Part shown: piece by piece, positions 18,380 to 31,055 of the stretch
Numbering within the stretch: position 1 is the stretch's first letter
Layout: each line of letters begins with the position of its first letter
Notes under the pieces: model-generated
The model's database searches: none
Seen by the model: only the letters and a program-made list of their open reading frames with translations
What the model was told of the DNA's origin: nothing
NCBI GenBank assembly: GCA_942159475.1
Contig: OW804097.1
Span: 52,782,986-52,846,985, forward strand
Reading direction: 5' to 3'
Source of the DNA: Sthenelais limicola
Taxonomy: Eukaryota; Annelida; Polychaeta; Phyllodocida; Sigalionidae
DNA length: 64,000 bases
Position numbers and translations under genes: made by a program

Positions 18380-19560
18380 TGTACTTCAGAAAGACATCTG
18401 ATCTGCTAAACATAATAATATTTCTTAAGCATGATGGTCAGGTTTTTTAAAACAAGTAGAGAACTCAAAAAAGGTGTTGAACTTCATACGAAAAAGGTCT
18501 TTGAAAAAAGTGATAAGAACAACCAATCTGGCTGACTTTGTGCATGACCCAAACAACAATCTGAAGTCACAACTCTTTTATTGAGGAACTGATCAATGCA
18601 TGGCACAATGTGATTATGAGTAAGCTGGCAATGGCCTTTGTTTGTACAGGCAAGAACTTTAGATATTATCACATCAATGCTAGATCTACAATTACTTGCC
18701 TGGGGTACCAAGTCTACATTCTTTGGTAAAAGCAAGTAGTTGTGCTTCTAAATGGAGGTTGGTTCTCAAAAGTTCCAACTACTGGAATGGAACATTTCAC
18801 CTAGTCAAGATTTGGGATGGTCTATAAATGAGGACAGTCAGTACTGCACTGAACTCTCCCATTGCCATTTTGAGAAGTGAGGCAAGGTTAAATAGCATGT
18901 GCCTGATGAGGATATATTGTCAAATACAAATTGTGTATTACTAAAAACAATCTGGCCCTTTTCTAAATGGTAGAGTTGTATTCCTTGACCCAGAAAATGT
19001 ATGTTAAGACACCAAGATGGTGATCCTGAGTGGTTTAGAAGCTGAGATATTGGTAGATATAGGTTTTTACATGATGGTGACATTGGAAATCCAAGATGGC
19101 GACCATAATATTTTTGAGAGGTTCATATAGAAATCATAAAGTCCATGGACAGCATTAACACAGTTATAGTGTAAATAAGAGCTGAGATATTACATTCTTG
19201 CACCTCAATGGCAGCCATATTGGATTTTGACCTAGAAAATGACCTTGAAAGGGAGAAATGAATGAAATAGTTTCCGCACTCCTGAAAACACATTAAAACT
19301 GGTGTTACAAAAGTATGTATGGTTAATTGGAGCTGAGCTATGACATTCTAGATTCATGGCAGCAGCCTTGTTGGATTCTGACCTTGAAATGACCTTGAAA
19401 CTCAATATAGTCCACAGAAATGAACTCCTCATACTTAAAAACATCTGAAAAGTGGTATTACACTCGAAAAAAAAATCAGTAGAAGCCAAAATATTGTGCA
19501 TTTGATGTTTGGTGGCAGCTATTTTGAATTTTGCAGCTTCCGGCCACCAGGGGTCTCCCC
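18380..19560. pseudogene. Relic of the multicopy gene-like family (copies 2 and 3, rearranged)
   Basis: 18,530-18,760 matches 41,640-41,900 in the same orientation (caggcaagaactttaga segment, then a decayed TKSTFFGKSK that corresponds to GCDTKSIFIGRGKK there). 18,840-19,100 matches 39,590-39,800 and 11,525-11,610 in the opposite orientation. 19,000-19,560 has repeated phrases such as gctgagatatt and ccaagatggcg about every 130 bp. The two orientations so close together suggest an inversion or independent insertions. No intact ORF. Confidence 0.5.
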
Positions 19561-20282
19561 CAACTTGTAGCCTGTGATTTTTGAAAACCTCATGACCTGT
19601 TCTATTTCAACAAGGTGTCACAAACTGCACTATTCAGATCAAAATAAATGAATGCTATGAATCCTACAAAATTCTGTATATGGGGTATATTGGTATATTG
19701 CCGGGATAAAAGGGTTGATATCTAAAATTGCTCAATAGTTGGGAATGGTCACCCCCCTGATTTGTGATTACCTACCCCAAGGCTACATAAAACAGTGAAG
19801 AAAAAAACTTTATCCGACAATTCCACGTTGAACCCTCTGGCTCCCAGACTATATTGTTTACAAATGGGGGAAGCAGGTAATTGTTTAAAAACATCTTTCC
19901 TTATCCACTCTATATTATAAGATCAGGGTTTTCCCTACATAGACAAGTCCACAGCGGGCCGCCGTAGACCTTATCTGCCGTAGACTCAATAAGGCCCGCT
20001 GTTCAACAAAAGCAAAAAAATAAACAAATAAAAATAAAAAAATAAAATAAATTACATTGATTACAATGATATCACGTGGTGGAGCCAATTAGTGCGAGGG
20101 AGCATGGCGGGGAAGCCGGGCAGTGGTATCAACTTTGTTTAACAGATATTGATATATTTTCATATCAATTGGACAAAAAGGACCATGGCAGAAGGTAATT
20201 TAGTTCACCAACTACTCTTCCTGTAAGTTTAAGAATCTGTCATGGTGGTTATCAAGGATTATTTCAGTATTTTCTGAATGAA
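19561..20282. other. Non-coding interval
   Basis: AT-rich sequence without a gene. A short inverted repeat (cagcgggcc at about 19,953 and ggcccgctg at about 19,995) could form a hairpin. Confidence 0.5.
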
Positions 20283-20632
20283 ATGGCAGACGAAGCAGGC
20301 AAAGGCCTTTGTCGCAGATGGTACCGAAAGATCTACGGCCACCCCGCTTGGATTATTTGTCAGAAACCAGTTAAGATACGACAAAACAAAGGGAATTATG
20401 ACTTTAAATGGCCTAGAGCTACGAAGATCCTTTTGATTCTCCATCGATTATATGGATATTCCCTTCAAGAACTAAATCTAGGCCTTCACCGCTTCATTGA
20501 TTTTCAAAAGCAAGTTTCCATCTGCTTCCATCTGCTTACCAAAACATGACCGCTATACGCCATGGATTCAATTCACTGTTATCGACATAGTTCTCCATAA
20601 TTCTACCAAGAAGAAGCTCACAGGCGTTGAAT
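20283..20632 (+). repeat. Diverged ~340 bp repeat, left copy
   Basis: This segment aligns with 22,208-22,545: both start near atggc(a/c)g, share (g)gattattt/cgtca, aaatggcct and taaatctaggtc/c, and end with tctaccaagaag...ggc(g/a)ttgaa. The left copy has an 88-codon ORF (20283-20549) not kept on the right, so coding potential is doubtful. LINE C starts where the left copy ends. Confidence 0.6.
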
Positions 20633-21733
20633 ACTCTCATAAACTATATAAATCATAAATCAAAGGAAATCACTATCACAAACGCATACAGACCCCCTGG
20701 CGGAGACTTGAAAACTGCATTGGATTTACTAAACAATGTAATGGAAAATATAAAGGGAAAACAAGATAAACTATTACTGGGAGACTTTAATGTAGACTAT
20801 TCCCAAACATCCTCAGCCAGGAAATCCCTAATGTCAATTGAGTATAATGTTTCAATGAAACAACTCATACAAACCCCAACCCGAATTACAAGTACCACAA
20901 ATTCAACATTAGACTTGATATTCACCAACTCAAAAATTATTAGTAAATGTGGAACTCTGAATGTAAACTTAAGTGACCACCTACCAACTTATGTCATCCT
21001 AAAGAAAGAAAATGAGAAGTACCCTAAAGTGTCATTCAGATGTAGAACATATGCTCAGTACGACCAAGAAAAATTGAAAGAGAAATTACATAATATAAAT
21101 TGGAATTTGATACTAGAATTAGAAAACCCAGAAAAATGCTGGGAAGGAATGTTATCAAATATCAGAACTATAGTCGATGAGATGTGCCCTGTAAGACAAT
21201 TGAAAAATGTAAAAGCCCGGAAGGAGTGGTTGACAGGGGACTTGTTTGCTCAAATGAAAACTAGAGATAACCTATTTAAATTAGCCAAAAAAACTAAAAA
21301 CCCAAACTTTCTTGACCAGGCAAAGAAACTGAGGCAAAAAATAAACCACCAGGCACGAAACCTGAAAAATAACTTTACAAAAGACGAAATCCAACGATGT
21401 AACAATAACCCACGCAACTTTTGGAACAAAATAGCCCCAATAATTAATAGTAAAAATACTAAAAAAGAAAAAAGTGAGATAAAACTGTTAAATGAAAATG
21501 GACAAATCCCTCCTGAAAATATACCAGACACTTTCAATCAATACTTTGCTACTATAGGAAACAAGTTAGCAGAGAAAATACCCCCTCCCACAGAAGAGAC
21601 GTTAAAACAAGATTCCTGCCGAGAAAACAAAGTACCACAGGGAAATTACCCAAAGTTCAAATATAACCCAGTCACCCTAAAGAATCTAGAATCAACTATA
21701 AGCAACATACTGTACCGAAAACTGAACAAATAA
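20627..21733 (+). pseudogene. LINE C ORF2 remnant: endonuclease C-terminal part + linker
   Basis: Open frame of 368 codons without a proper start (first codon TTG). Motifs: NAYRPPGGD, LLLGDFNVDYS (about 48-58), STLDLIFTN and NLSDHLPTYVIL cover the second half of an APE endonuclease, missing the N-terminal Glu motif. The basic linker follows (MCPVRQLKN, NNPRNFWNKI, FNQYFATIGNKLAEKIPPP), and the frame ends where RT motif 1 would begin. Another frame beyond 21,715 shows the ORF2 tail (IFNQIPYSWNKLPAV). Confidence 0.88.
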
Positions 21734-22123
21734 GAAAATCCATCTTTAACCAAATACCATATTCTTGGAATAAACTCCCTGCAGTGGCCCACCGAACCAT
21801 TGACTCAAAATTGTTTACAGCAAATGGAAAACCATGTATATATGGAATGGCAAATATTTTATTCAGTAACTATGTAACATCATGTGACGAAAATCTGCTA
21901 TGAACATTATATGTTGGCCGTGATGCCATATTGCTATTAATATAAGTTTTGTTTAGAACATTTTTGTAGTTAAACTTCGACAGTCTATGACTGAGAAGTA
22001 TTGAAACCTGCACATGACAGTAATGTATGTATGCTACTGAGAGACCGGAAACCTCCCACATGCCGGAGATCCTCTCTCTAATGTCAGTATAACTGCAATA
22101 AAAGTTTATTCAATTCAATTCAA
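20627..22123 (+). mobile_element. LINE C: 5'-truncated non-LTR element lacking its RT domain
   Basis: Plus-strand LINE. The coding part starts inside the endonuclease, runs through the EN-RT linker, then jumps at about 21,710 to the C-terminal end of ORF2, so most of the RT is deleted. The 3' UTR ends with AATAAA-like sequence and a tcaat microsatellite tail (22,095-22,123). The copy cannot move by itself, but the 3' tail could still be recognised by a related RT. Confidence 0.88.
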
Positions 22124-22207
22124 TTGTTTGTGATGCTTCTAGCAGTCAACGGACGATTATTTATCATGAACGAGCTGGATATTTTGCTGTACGTGCCAAC
22201 GTGAAAA

Positions 22208-22545
22208 CTGTCATGGCCGCTGTAGCAGTTGAAGAAGGGCTTCGCCGCGTGAGAGCCAACACATTTACTGCAATCCTGCTAGGATTATTCGTCAAAAAAC
22301 ACTGAAAATAAGACCAAACAATGGAAGTATGATTCAATATGGCCTCAAAGAAGAATTTGTTGAATTTGCATTGATTTTCACTGAAATATGAACGCAGAAG
22401 TAAATCTAGGTCATCACCTCATAAGGCCACCAAGCAGCGATCAGCTGATTGCTACACTGGGAGAATCGACTCGGACATTATTCTCTGTTATCGATATATT
22501 TCTCCACATTTCTACCAAGAAGGACATCATAGGCATTGAATCAAG
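22208..22545 (+). repeat. Diverged ~340 bp repeat, right copy
   Basis: Partner of 20,283-20,632. The last 62 bases (22,480-22,542) correspond to 20,571-20,632. An earlier copy of this sequence probably existed before LINE C arrived. Confidence 0.6.
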
Positions 22546-25500
22546 TTATAAATTGTTGTTTCTGATACTTCTAGGGAGCAAGAGCTATCAAAATCAAGAA
22601 TTACTCTGCTAATAATAAATACAAATTTGTATGTTTGGGTTGACCATTGATAGGGTTTTTTCTTTTAGACGTATTACGATGTACCAACTCTCCTATGAAA
22701 GGTGTTGGTAGTTCGTGATTTCTGTTGAGCTCTTTCACTATAATATTGAATGATATAATTGGTTGGTTAAGTTGTCTTTGGGTTTCATTGTCGAATGAAA
22801 TAAAACCCTTTTTCCGCCAGGACTAAATAATACTTATTCCGATCAACCCCCCATTATCATTGAAAAGAGGATTTTAGGTTTCTCCATTGGGTTCGGCACC
22901 ATATTTAATAAATCAACATTGCGCCTAATGAGGCAACGCCCTTGTATTTTTGTGGAGTACTATGTTGCGAGAATGACTGCTCAACCAGCTGTGGTTCGAG
23001 TTCAACTATTGGAGTTGCCTATACCAAATAGGGGACTTGCATATCCGCCATCTTAAATCTTGATTTGCATAGAATTATTGGAGTTGTATGTCAGTGTAAA
23101 ATCTATGGAAAACATATCATGAATGTTAAGCATAAAATATTATCGGTGCTCTACTTTATTAGTAACTTTACTACTAGCAATCATACATTAAAGGTATACA
23201 TGACAGTTCAAAGAAAAAGAATTACCGGTACAATTGTCATAAACCTTTCAGGGATTCTTCCTTTCTACATAAGAGACTGATTAATGAAAAAATTATATGT
23301 TACACCATTAGTTTTTTTGGTAGAGTTCCTTAAAAACGGTGGTTTACTATAGGCGTGTATATATACATGGCGAAATATGGTATTTTCTTCTAGTTTTAAT
23401 GAATACAAAGAAAATGACTGGTCCGAATTTGTTTAGATTTGCCTTTCTTTGAGGACATATACTATACATTAAACCCCCAAAAAGCATATCTTGCCCCGCT
23501 CAAAAAAAGTTGGAGACCTCTAAATTGACCATAACATGCACCTTTAGTGGCAGCTATGGCTGATGCCATTCATTCACAGTCATATTTGTCAATGTGTTAT
23601 GCCATACAGTCATCCATATCTCATGCACTACTTACATTACCTTGGCTTACTATGTTTGTTTAATCCCTGTATTACCTACAAGGTGAAACCATGATTTAAA
23701 CAGCACTGTTTTGTCATTTCTTCTTCCTTGCCTGAATTATCTGAACATCATTTGTATAGATGATCTACACACTACTTTAGAAATATGTCTCAGTAAAACT
23801 GCCTAGTCTATTATCATAGTCACCATTAAACAGTGAATTAGAATGTGAATGTTCTGTTGTTATTTCTCCTCCTCAAAGAACCAGGGGTCATTGCAAATGC
23901 ACAGACCTTTAACTGGTTTACATATGGAATGTCATCATTGGCAGATGTGATTCAATATGATCCTGATTATATTTCCCAGAGTTAAATATTTTCATATTTC
24001 TTGGCAATAAGAGGACCGTGTGAAAGGATTGGTATAACTTTTGTTTGAGACAAAAGACACTAGGGGGACCACCGCTAGGACATTTATATTAGAATAACCA
24101 CTGGCTATTATAAGTCAACCAGGAGCCGCATAGGGTCGTATTTTCAGACTTGCCCATATTACTTTAAATATAGGCCATCAGCTGTTCCCCAAAAGAGTGA
24201 TGTCCGTTCCAGATTGTGGGCACTACTTTTTGTCAACTTATTTAATTGCTAATACCCTATATTATAATATGCCAAAAGTTCTCCTTGTAATTCCTGCCAG
24301 TTGTTGAGTAATTGGGCATTGTTTCTGACAGTGCAAAGCCTATTGAAGCAGTCGGCCTGGCTTCATTTTAATGGTCATTTTAATAGAACAATCATTTATT
24401 TAGTGAACATTGAATGTTAGGTCTCATGCCATGATAGCTGTGCGTATCCACAAAAACATGGCCAAATTAGCCCGTGGCATATGCATGCAGAGAATTCACT
24501 AGCGGAATCCGATTTTCGAATGCGGCCAATTTACTCCCGTTATTTTGATTGGTTACATAAATCTAGCTGCGCCAATCAATGATGCTCATTTTATAACGCT
24601 CACTTCATGATGCAACATTATAGGCACTTGTTTTTGCCGAGTCAGAGGGTTGCGAGACATGAAATGAAGGTAAATAATGATTAGATAACTCTTAAATATA
24701 TATCATGGCATAAAAATAGAACTACACTTGAGCTGCATATGCAGCAACGCATTCACAAAACGTTTGTGGCTTTTGTGAATACGTTGTCGCATCTTAATAC
24801 CAATGATTTTTTATTAATTCCAAATCTCTGGAATCTCCTGATTCCGAATCTGACAATTTTCACTTTCTAACTTTTGGGGAATTTTAATCATCTATGGTTT
24901 GAAAAAGAATGTAAAAAAATGAATAAATATTTTAAAAAAAAAGAGGTCTAGATTTAGAATCAAGTGACGGATATCAATCGATAGGGAATAATGTGCCCTA
25001 AAATCGTTTTTATTTGACCTAAGATGTCAGTGCATTGTTTTCAGAGTTATTAGTTCAAGGATTGTATACAGACATATATGCCTATACGTGTACATAATTA
25101 ATTATTTCCCAATAATTTAAAAAGATATGTTACATTTGTAATCAGTTTGTTGAGAACAGCACCTTTGGTTTATTACTTAAACAAAAGAAAGCAAACTAGG
25201 ACTTAAAGTTTAATTGAGATCTCCATAATATTGTATAGATAAAGACTTATAGAGGTTAGGATGTCTGATCATCCACCCTTTGGAACTGCCCACAGACCGA
25301 TACCATCCCAGAGCCCAATTATAGCCACCGCTAACCGTACATAATACATAGATCATCCTAACTAATACATCGAGGACATAGCAGGGTGGATGAATTATAT
25401 TTTTATCCCTACATTTAGTGATAGTCCTCCTTACGAAGGTTTGAGAGAGCTCTTGAAGGCTCTCAAAGTACATGTTTTGTAGTTTAGATATTACTTGGTG

Positions 25501-26650
25501 AGCAGGAAATTGATCCACGTACAGGGAGTCTAAATTACCTGCTTAACCTTCGCCCGTTTAAAGCCGCGACGACAACGGCTTCACGACTTGTTTGTGTGCA
25601 CAAAATAAATTGGATGGCCACAGCAATAGCCTTGTAAAAGCCTTCTACTATCTATCTACAGATAGCATCTTTGGAATAAGGAAAATTAAATCTATTCTGC
25701 ACGGTGATACCTGTCATGTGACCCACTTCTGGACATCTATGAATATTTATAAGAGGGATATCCAATATCTGGTGGAAACGCATTGTTTAAATTTACATTT
25801 TCTTGGAATATATGAGTATTATTAGCACTACACACTGATCCTGTTTGTTCTCTTATATCACTTTGGTGTCTTGATCCGAGTTTGCACTGATTTTATGGTA
25901 TATTATATTGATGCCAAATACAAATACTATATTCCTTATCAATACTTCAGTGAGTGGTGGTGGTTGATGTTATTTCCTCTCTTTTTTCGTCCACTATACT
26001 AGATCCAGAAAGAATGGGGAAGAATCTGAATTGACTTCAATCCAACTCCAATTTAAAGTTGAGAGCAGATGGGTGAAGACTACAAATGCTATACTTTATA
26101 TTTCTAATCTCATCCGCTCATATAAGAAGAGGTTGCTTCTCTGTGAACTGGAAGCCCAGATTCTAAAGTCTATAGAGCATTACAAAATGTGTATCTCTTA
26201 GTCTTGCAAATAAAGGACTTATCATTATTATCAAAAGTCAATGGAATGGGGAGGGGCAAGTCAATTCACGGTCAAGCTTAGAGGGGAACAAGCAGTCTGT
26301 TGGATGTAAAAGTAATTATCTTTCGGCGATAAAATATAGTCACTCTACTCACATACAAATAGCACGTCCTTGTCTTATTTCGTCCCAGGCGCCGAAGAGC
26401 TGTAGGACAAGAAGGGCTCAGTGACAGAATACTCTAAATATAGCCAGGGGTCGGGCTGCCGTAAACTCTGGTTTCAGTACTTCCTCAATTACTATATGGA
26501 CTGGGTTGTTAGCATAATGTAATCAGAAGAATCTAATTATTTTGAGGGATGAAATCCTCAAAATCTCTGAATTGACCAGAAAAGTGCCAATCGCTGATTA
26601 AATCAGCACCTTTTTTGGATCAGATAGTGTAAGAATCAGCATGAAATCAT
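22546..26650. other. Non-coding, AT-rich interval; possible promoter near 24.55 kb
   Basis: No supported gene; ORFs are short and motif-free. At 24,540-24,670 there are CCAAT-type boxes in both directions (gattggttac, gccaatcaat), a TATA-like tttataac and, about 70 bases on, atgaag followed by gtaaat, which resembles a 5' splice site. A first non-coding exon of a host gene is possible but weak. A hairpin is annotated at 24,745-24,786. Confidence 0.4.
24745..24786. repeat. Inverted repeat, 16-base arms
   Basis: caacgcattcacaaaa pairs with ttttgtgaatacgttg with one mismatch and a 10-base loop. The palindrome gctgcatatgcagc lies directly upstream (24,732-24,745). Confidence 0.65.
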
Positions 26651-26961
26651 GTGTCTAATCAGGGAGGTATGTACAGAGGGAGTGGAAGCGAGGTCCCATG
26701 CATGGTACCCCAATACACTGTCCCGCGCAACGTATCCGCGCGATACGAAAATGAATACGAATTTCTTGTACCCACTTTTGATACAATTTTTTTCGTCTCA
26801 GCGTATTCGGCGAGGTAAATAATAACCTGGGAAAGCTAAATCTCTTAATCCCCGGTGTGCGGTGGTGCGTTAAGAGTTGGCGCATCTGGCGCTGGAGTGC
26901 GGCAGTGCGTGAAGGAGTGTGCACTCACCCATTACAATGTGACAAAGCAGAGAAAAAAAAC

Positions 26962-27042
26962 TTGCCCATGCTTGGGTTCGATCTAGCAACCTTGTGATTT
27001 ACAAGCAAGTGCTTTAACCATTATACTATACTGAATCAGCTA
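26962..27042 (-). repeat. tRNA-like remnant (possible tRNA-derived SINE head)
   Basis: On the minus strand the sequence reads aatggttaaagcac, ttgtaaa and gatcgaacccaagc in tRNA order and spacing (A box, anticodon-like TGT, B box). The anticodon stem does not pair well and the acceptor ends do not match, so this is not a functional tRNA gene. It could be a tRNA-Thr-like pseudogene or a SINE 5' region. Confidence 0.4.
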
Positions 27043-28269
27043 TCAACATGGCCTCAACTAATCAATCTGAATGCTAATACTGTGTTAGAACAGAAAAATA
27101 GAGAACAGAAAGAGAAAGAGGGGGAGAGGCAGACAGGAGGATTGCAATTGAAAGTAAGTAAGAAAGAGATGGGCGGGAAAGGAGAGGAAGAGCAGGGAAT
27201 ATTTTTTTTCAGGAATATATATTGAATATATCCAGGTATATGTGTGATGAGTTACAGGAAAATTTGTCACAATATAAAAAAAAACTCAAGAATATTGCTT
27301 TCAGCTTTAGATAGCTCATAACTCCCTCAAAATGCATCCGATCTGAATATAAAAATTATCCCATGAACCCCATGAATGTCAGGAAGACAGCCATGCTGAT
27401 GCCATGCTAATTGGACGATTAGTTTCTTCGTAATAAATTAATTCGAATTGATATAAAATGTATTTTATATCATTATTATATATCAATATTTTTAAGTAAT
27501 TTATTCACAAGATCTCTTTGTTGGAATGTTCCTATTTTTGGAGGAGTCATTCCTCTTAGTCATATGAATAGGTGTTACAAATCTTAAGACATTGCATTGA
27601 ATATAACCTTGTGTTTTTAAGGTTATCGTATAGAGTTACTTTATTAGTAATTGTCCAAGTTAACATAAATATTTTGATCATGGAATATAGAATCACCCGA
27701 CTTTATCCTACATGTATTATAGAATATGAATACACTATAAAATGGTTTTAGCTGTACCTCACTTTCCATTGTGATGGGCTTCTTGAAGGTGTTAAAGCAT
27801 TGCAATAACACCCACTCAAGCGTGGTGCGACCAAGCATGACCAGACCAACAGACATTGAGGAGCCATGGCCAACATCCAAAAACGGAGCGCGAATACGGA
27901 GCATATCATATTTCGTCTCCGTGATTCAAATGACCGTTTTTCGTATCAGAAGTTCAGGCAATTTCGTCACCACTGTTCACCAGTAGCCTTCGCGGTGCTC
28001 TGTAGACAAAAATCGTCTCAATGAAGACGAAAAAACTTGCCGCTCCGTATCGCCCGGGTACGGTGCGCGGGAGAGTGTAGTTAAGAGTATATAAAGGGCT
28101 GCTTCCATGTGTCCGTATTGCGTGATGCATGATGCGTGGTGCATAGTGCGTAATGCGTGAAAATCAAAAGTAAAGAAATTAACAGGACTGAACCTATGTA
28201 TACATGCATAGTGTGTTATGTGTACTGCGCACTGCGTATTCCGATCGCTCCAGGAGGTGAATACGCATT
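27043..28269. other. Non-coding interval with tgcgt-rich tract before YR element G
   Basis: No gene. 28,110-28,230 is rich in overlapping tgcgt/atgcgt motifs and contains ttccatgtgtc; an inverted counterpart lies at 31,990-32,090, beyond element G and the MITE. Similar gtgcgt motifs occur at 26,860-26,930. These may be the ends of an unrecognised DNA transposon. Confidence 0.4.
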
Positions 28270-28450
28270 GGGGTGAAATTGGCCATGGGTCAATTTCCCC
28301 TCATTTAGCCAGGAACAGTTGGTGCGGGACTACCCCAACCCCGGTGACCGGAAGTATGCTCCTCCCCGGAAGTGACTGACCAATCCTCCTGGGCCTCTGC
28401 CACTTCAACTCAGTCCATCAGCCACGACGGACCTGTATTACAACTTTTTA
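28270..28450 (+). repeat. A1 repeat of element G
   Basis: About 180 bp starting ggggtgaaattggccatg and ending ttacaactttt, repeated at 31,056-31,236 with four or five differences. Confidence 0.92.
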
Positions 28451-29895
28451 AAAAAAAGATGCATCATCGTCGACTTGTCTTTTCCCGAAGGGGGAGTGAA
28501 CAGATGGGTCGCCAAAAATACATACAACGGTGTCCCCGCGGCACACAACCTTCCAACAGTGGCCATGGCAGGTCAAACTATCAACAGCATAGGAAGGAAA
28601 GAGGTTCACACGTGTGTATTAGATCTATCCAGGGCATACCGCCACTTCCAAGTGTGCCCCATGGATTGGCCACTAATGACCGTCAAGCATGAGGGAAAAA
28701 TATATCTCGACCGTGCTCTCCCCTTTGGGGCCAGGATGTCATCGTTTGTTATGCAGATGGTCGCCTCCTTCATTGTCAGAGCCCTGGCCTCGAAGGGGAT
28801 CATCTCCCTCATGTACCTAGATGATATAATTGTTCTTTCTCATGATTCTACCACCACAGAGAAAAACTTCATTGCCACCAAGTCTCTCTTGACTGACCTG
28901 GGACTTAAAATAGCCCACGAGAAGACACAACCCCCATCTACCAAGGTCCAATGGCTGGGTATAGTCATCAATACCCGAAGAAACACCTTCTCAATTCCAC
29001 CCACCAAGCTAGCAGAGATTAAAAAATGCTTGGCGAACACTGCCAGCAGGAGGGTGATCTCTACAAAATCGATGCAGAGTATTATTGGCAAAATAGCCCA
29101 TCTGCCCGGCCACCCTCTTCATGCAGAGGATGCTCCACTCTCTTAGGCAAGCCAAGGGAGGCCCTATCTTTGTCTCCTCAATGATCAAAGCAGACCTCAG
29201 ATGGTTTGAAAAGTTCATGGCTGCCTAGTCTGGAGTCTCCATAATTCCGCAAGACATCATCTCAAAGACTATCTGGGTGGACGCCTGCCTGACCGGGGCT
29301 GGTGGGACCGATGGGTCCAGGTATTACTCATATGTATTTACCCCGGCCCAGGTCGAAGGTCGTGGCATCAACCAGCTAGAGGCTCTCAACTGTGTCGCGG
29401 CAGTGAGAACCCTCACAGGGGAGCCCGACCGTGCCAAATCTGTTCGCGTCTGCTGTGATAATCAGGCTGCCGTGGAGGCTTTCAGAGCCAGCTAGAGGCT
29501 CTCAACTGCTAGAGGCTCTCAACTGCTTTCAGAGCCAGCTAGAGGCTCTCAACTGTGTCGCGGCAGTGAGAACCCTCACAGGGGAGCCCGACCGTGCCAA
29601 ATCTGTTCGCGTCTGCTGTGATAATCAGGCTGCCGTGGAGGCTTTCAGAGGCGGGAGGCCCAAGGACCCTACCCTCGCGGCCTGTGCTCGGGCCCTCTGG
29701 TTCCACTCGGCCCGCCACCAAATTGCCCTTGAATATGTCCATGTCCCTGGCAGCCTCATGGACCTCCCAGATGCATTGTCCCGCTTAGATAAATCAGACT
29801 CATTTAAGCAAAAAGCAACAGAAATTATCAATGAACTCAAACTCTCTAATGTGACATGTCCACATGACTCTTACACTGTCTCTGATTTCTTTTAG
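28451..29895 (+). pseudogene. pol: pol of element G: RT and RNase H, disrupted
   Basis: Starts inside the RT at KKRCIIVDLSFP (28,451). Catalytic motifs CVLDLSRAYRHF and LMYLDDIIVLS are intact up to a frameshift near 29,100; TAG follows at about 29,229. RNase H resumes with IWVDACLTGAGG (29,271), NQLEALN and CCDNQAA. A 115 bp stretch of RNase H (29,373-29,487) is repeated at 29,536-29,650, which shifts the frame; the second copy leads into ARALWFHSARHQ and the final motif LPDALSRL, ending at 29,895. The four RNase H carboxylates are present, making this a useful reference for element 1. Confidence 0.9.
29373..29650 (+). repeat. Internal duplication in RNase H of element G
   Basis: Two 115 bp copies, 29,373-29,487 and 29,536-29,650, apparently identical, are separated by 48 bp that itself contains two more copies of ctagaggctctcaactg. 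Replication slippage during reverse transcription is a likely cause. Confidence 0.92.
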
Positions 29896-30857
29896 GCAGA
29901 AAACAACGCTCCCTCGACAGGAAGGCCGAGGCCAGGCAGCGTCAGTCTCACAGACCAGGGACCAACGCCAACAGGGACTCGGCTGTGAGGCTATTCATCT
30001 CCTTCTGCCTGGCCCTCGACATAAACTACAAGATGCCGACGGCCCCGCAGGTCTGCTGGTACATAAAGTACCTGGCAGCCCAGCAACTGGCCCCAGCCAC
30101 CATCACAAATAACATCTCTGGGGTCAGGACCTTCTTCAAGATGTCTGGGTTCGACCACGCCCCTTTACACCAGTACCAGGTTGACATGGCTCTCAGAGGG
30201 GTTCGACTTGCCATCAGACACGTCCCCTCCCCTAAGGCCATGGTAAGCCAGAAGATGCTTAGGCAGTGTGTTCAATGTGCTCCCCGATTCCCCAACTATC
30301 GCCCAGTCACTGCCGCCATCATTGTGATGTACATGGGCTTCTTAAGGCAGTCAAACCTATTTCCATCAACCGTTAAATCGTTTGACCCATCTCGCCAGCT
30401 GACCCTAGGCGACATCGACCTCTCAGCGGGTCAAGTGATAATTCGTCTCAAATGGTCGAAGACGATGCAGTCCTCCCGCACGGCGGTAGAGATTCAACTT
30501 CCTGCAAAGCCCGGGGACCCCATCTGCCCTCACAGGGCCCTCTCTTGACTCCTCAGGGCCTCCAAGGGCCTGCCCCCTTCTGCGCCCCTGTTCAGATACG
30601 AGGATGACAACCCCATCACGATCCCTTACATGAGGAAACTGTGGGCCCGCATCGTCCAGGCCACTGGGCACCAGGCCTCACAGTACTCCATGCATAGCCT
30701 GAGGAGGGGGGGAGCCTCCTATGCATACCACGACGCAGGAGCCAACATCACCGACATAATGGCCCACGGGACCTGGTCGTCCGACGCAGTCCGATCATAC
30801 ATAAGGCCCCTCAAGACCACCAACACATCGGTGCACCGTGCCCTACACGCACTGTGA
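29895..30857 (+). pseudogene. Tyrosine recombinase of element G (one in-frame TGA)
   Basis: The frame is open from about 29,892, overlapping the end of pol, and no ATG lies near its start (a GTG is at 29,985). N-terminal helices (RDSAVRLFISFCLALD, TITNNISGVRTFFK) are followed by the first catalytic Arg in GFLRQSNLFP, a stop TGA at 30,546-30,548, then HSLRRGGASY and GTWSSDAVRSYI (candidate Tyr). It ends at 30,857. Apart from the TGA, which would be Arg if CGA, the protein looks complete. Confidence 0.9.
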
Positions 30858-30866
30858 CTCTCGCCT

Positions 30867-31054
30867 TGGGGTGGTGTTGGTGCCCTCTCGGTGCCCTGCA
30901 GAGGTCCTCCTGAAAATATCATCCCTCTCTCAGGACTCTATGCTACTCACAGACTATCAATATCCACTGCATACATATCTTCATCATTTATATATTTCCC
31001 CACTATGCTACTGAATAAATTTACTTTAAACAAATTGTGACGTTTGTGTTTAAT
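30867..31054 (+). repeat. B1 repeat of element G
   Basis: Starts tggggtggtgttggtgccc and ends gtttgtgtttaatg; carries an extra ~10 bases compared with B2. Contains AATAAA (31,013). Confidence 0.9.
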
Positions 31055-31055
31055 G

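Noticed and set aside
26962..27042. Functional tRNA-Thr gene
   Set aside because: A and B box-like sequences are present, but anticodon and acceptor stems do not pair.
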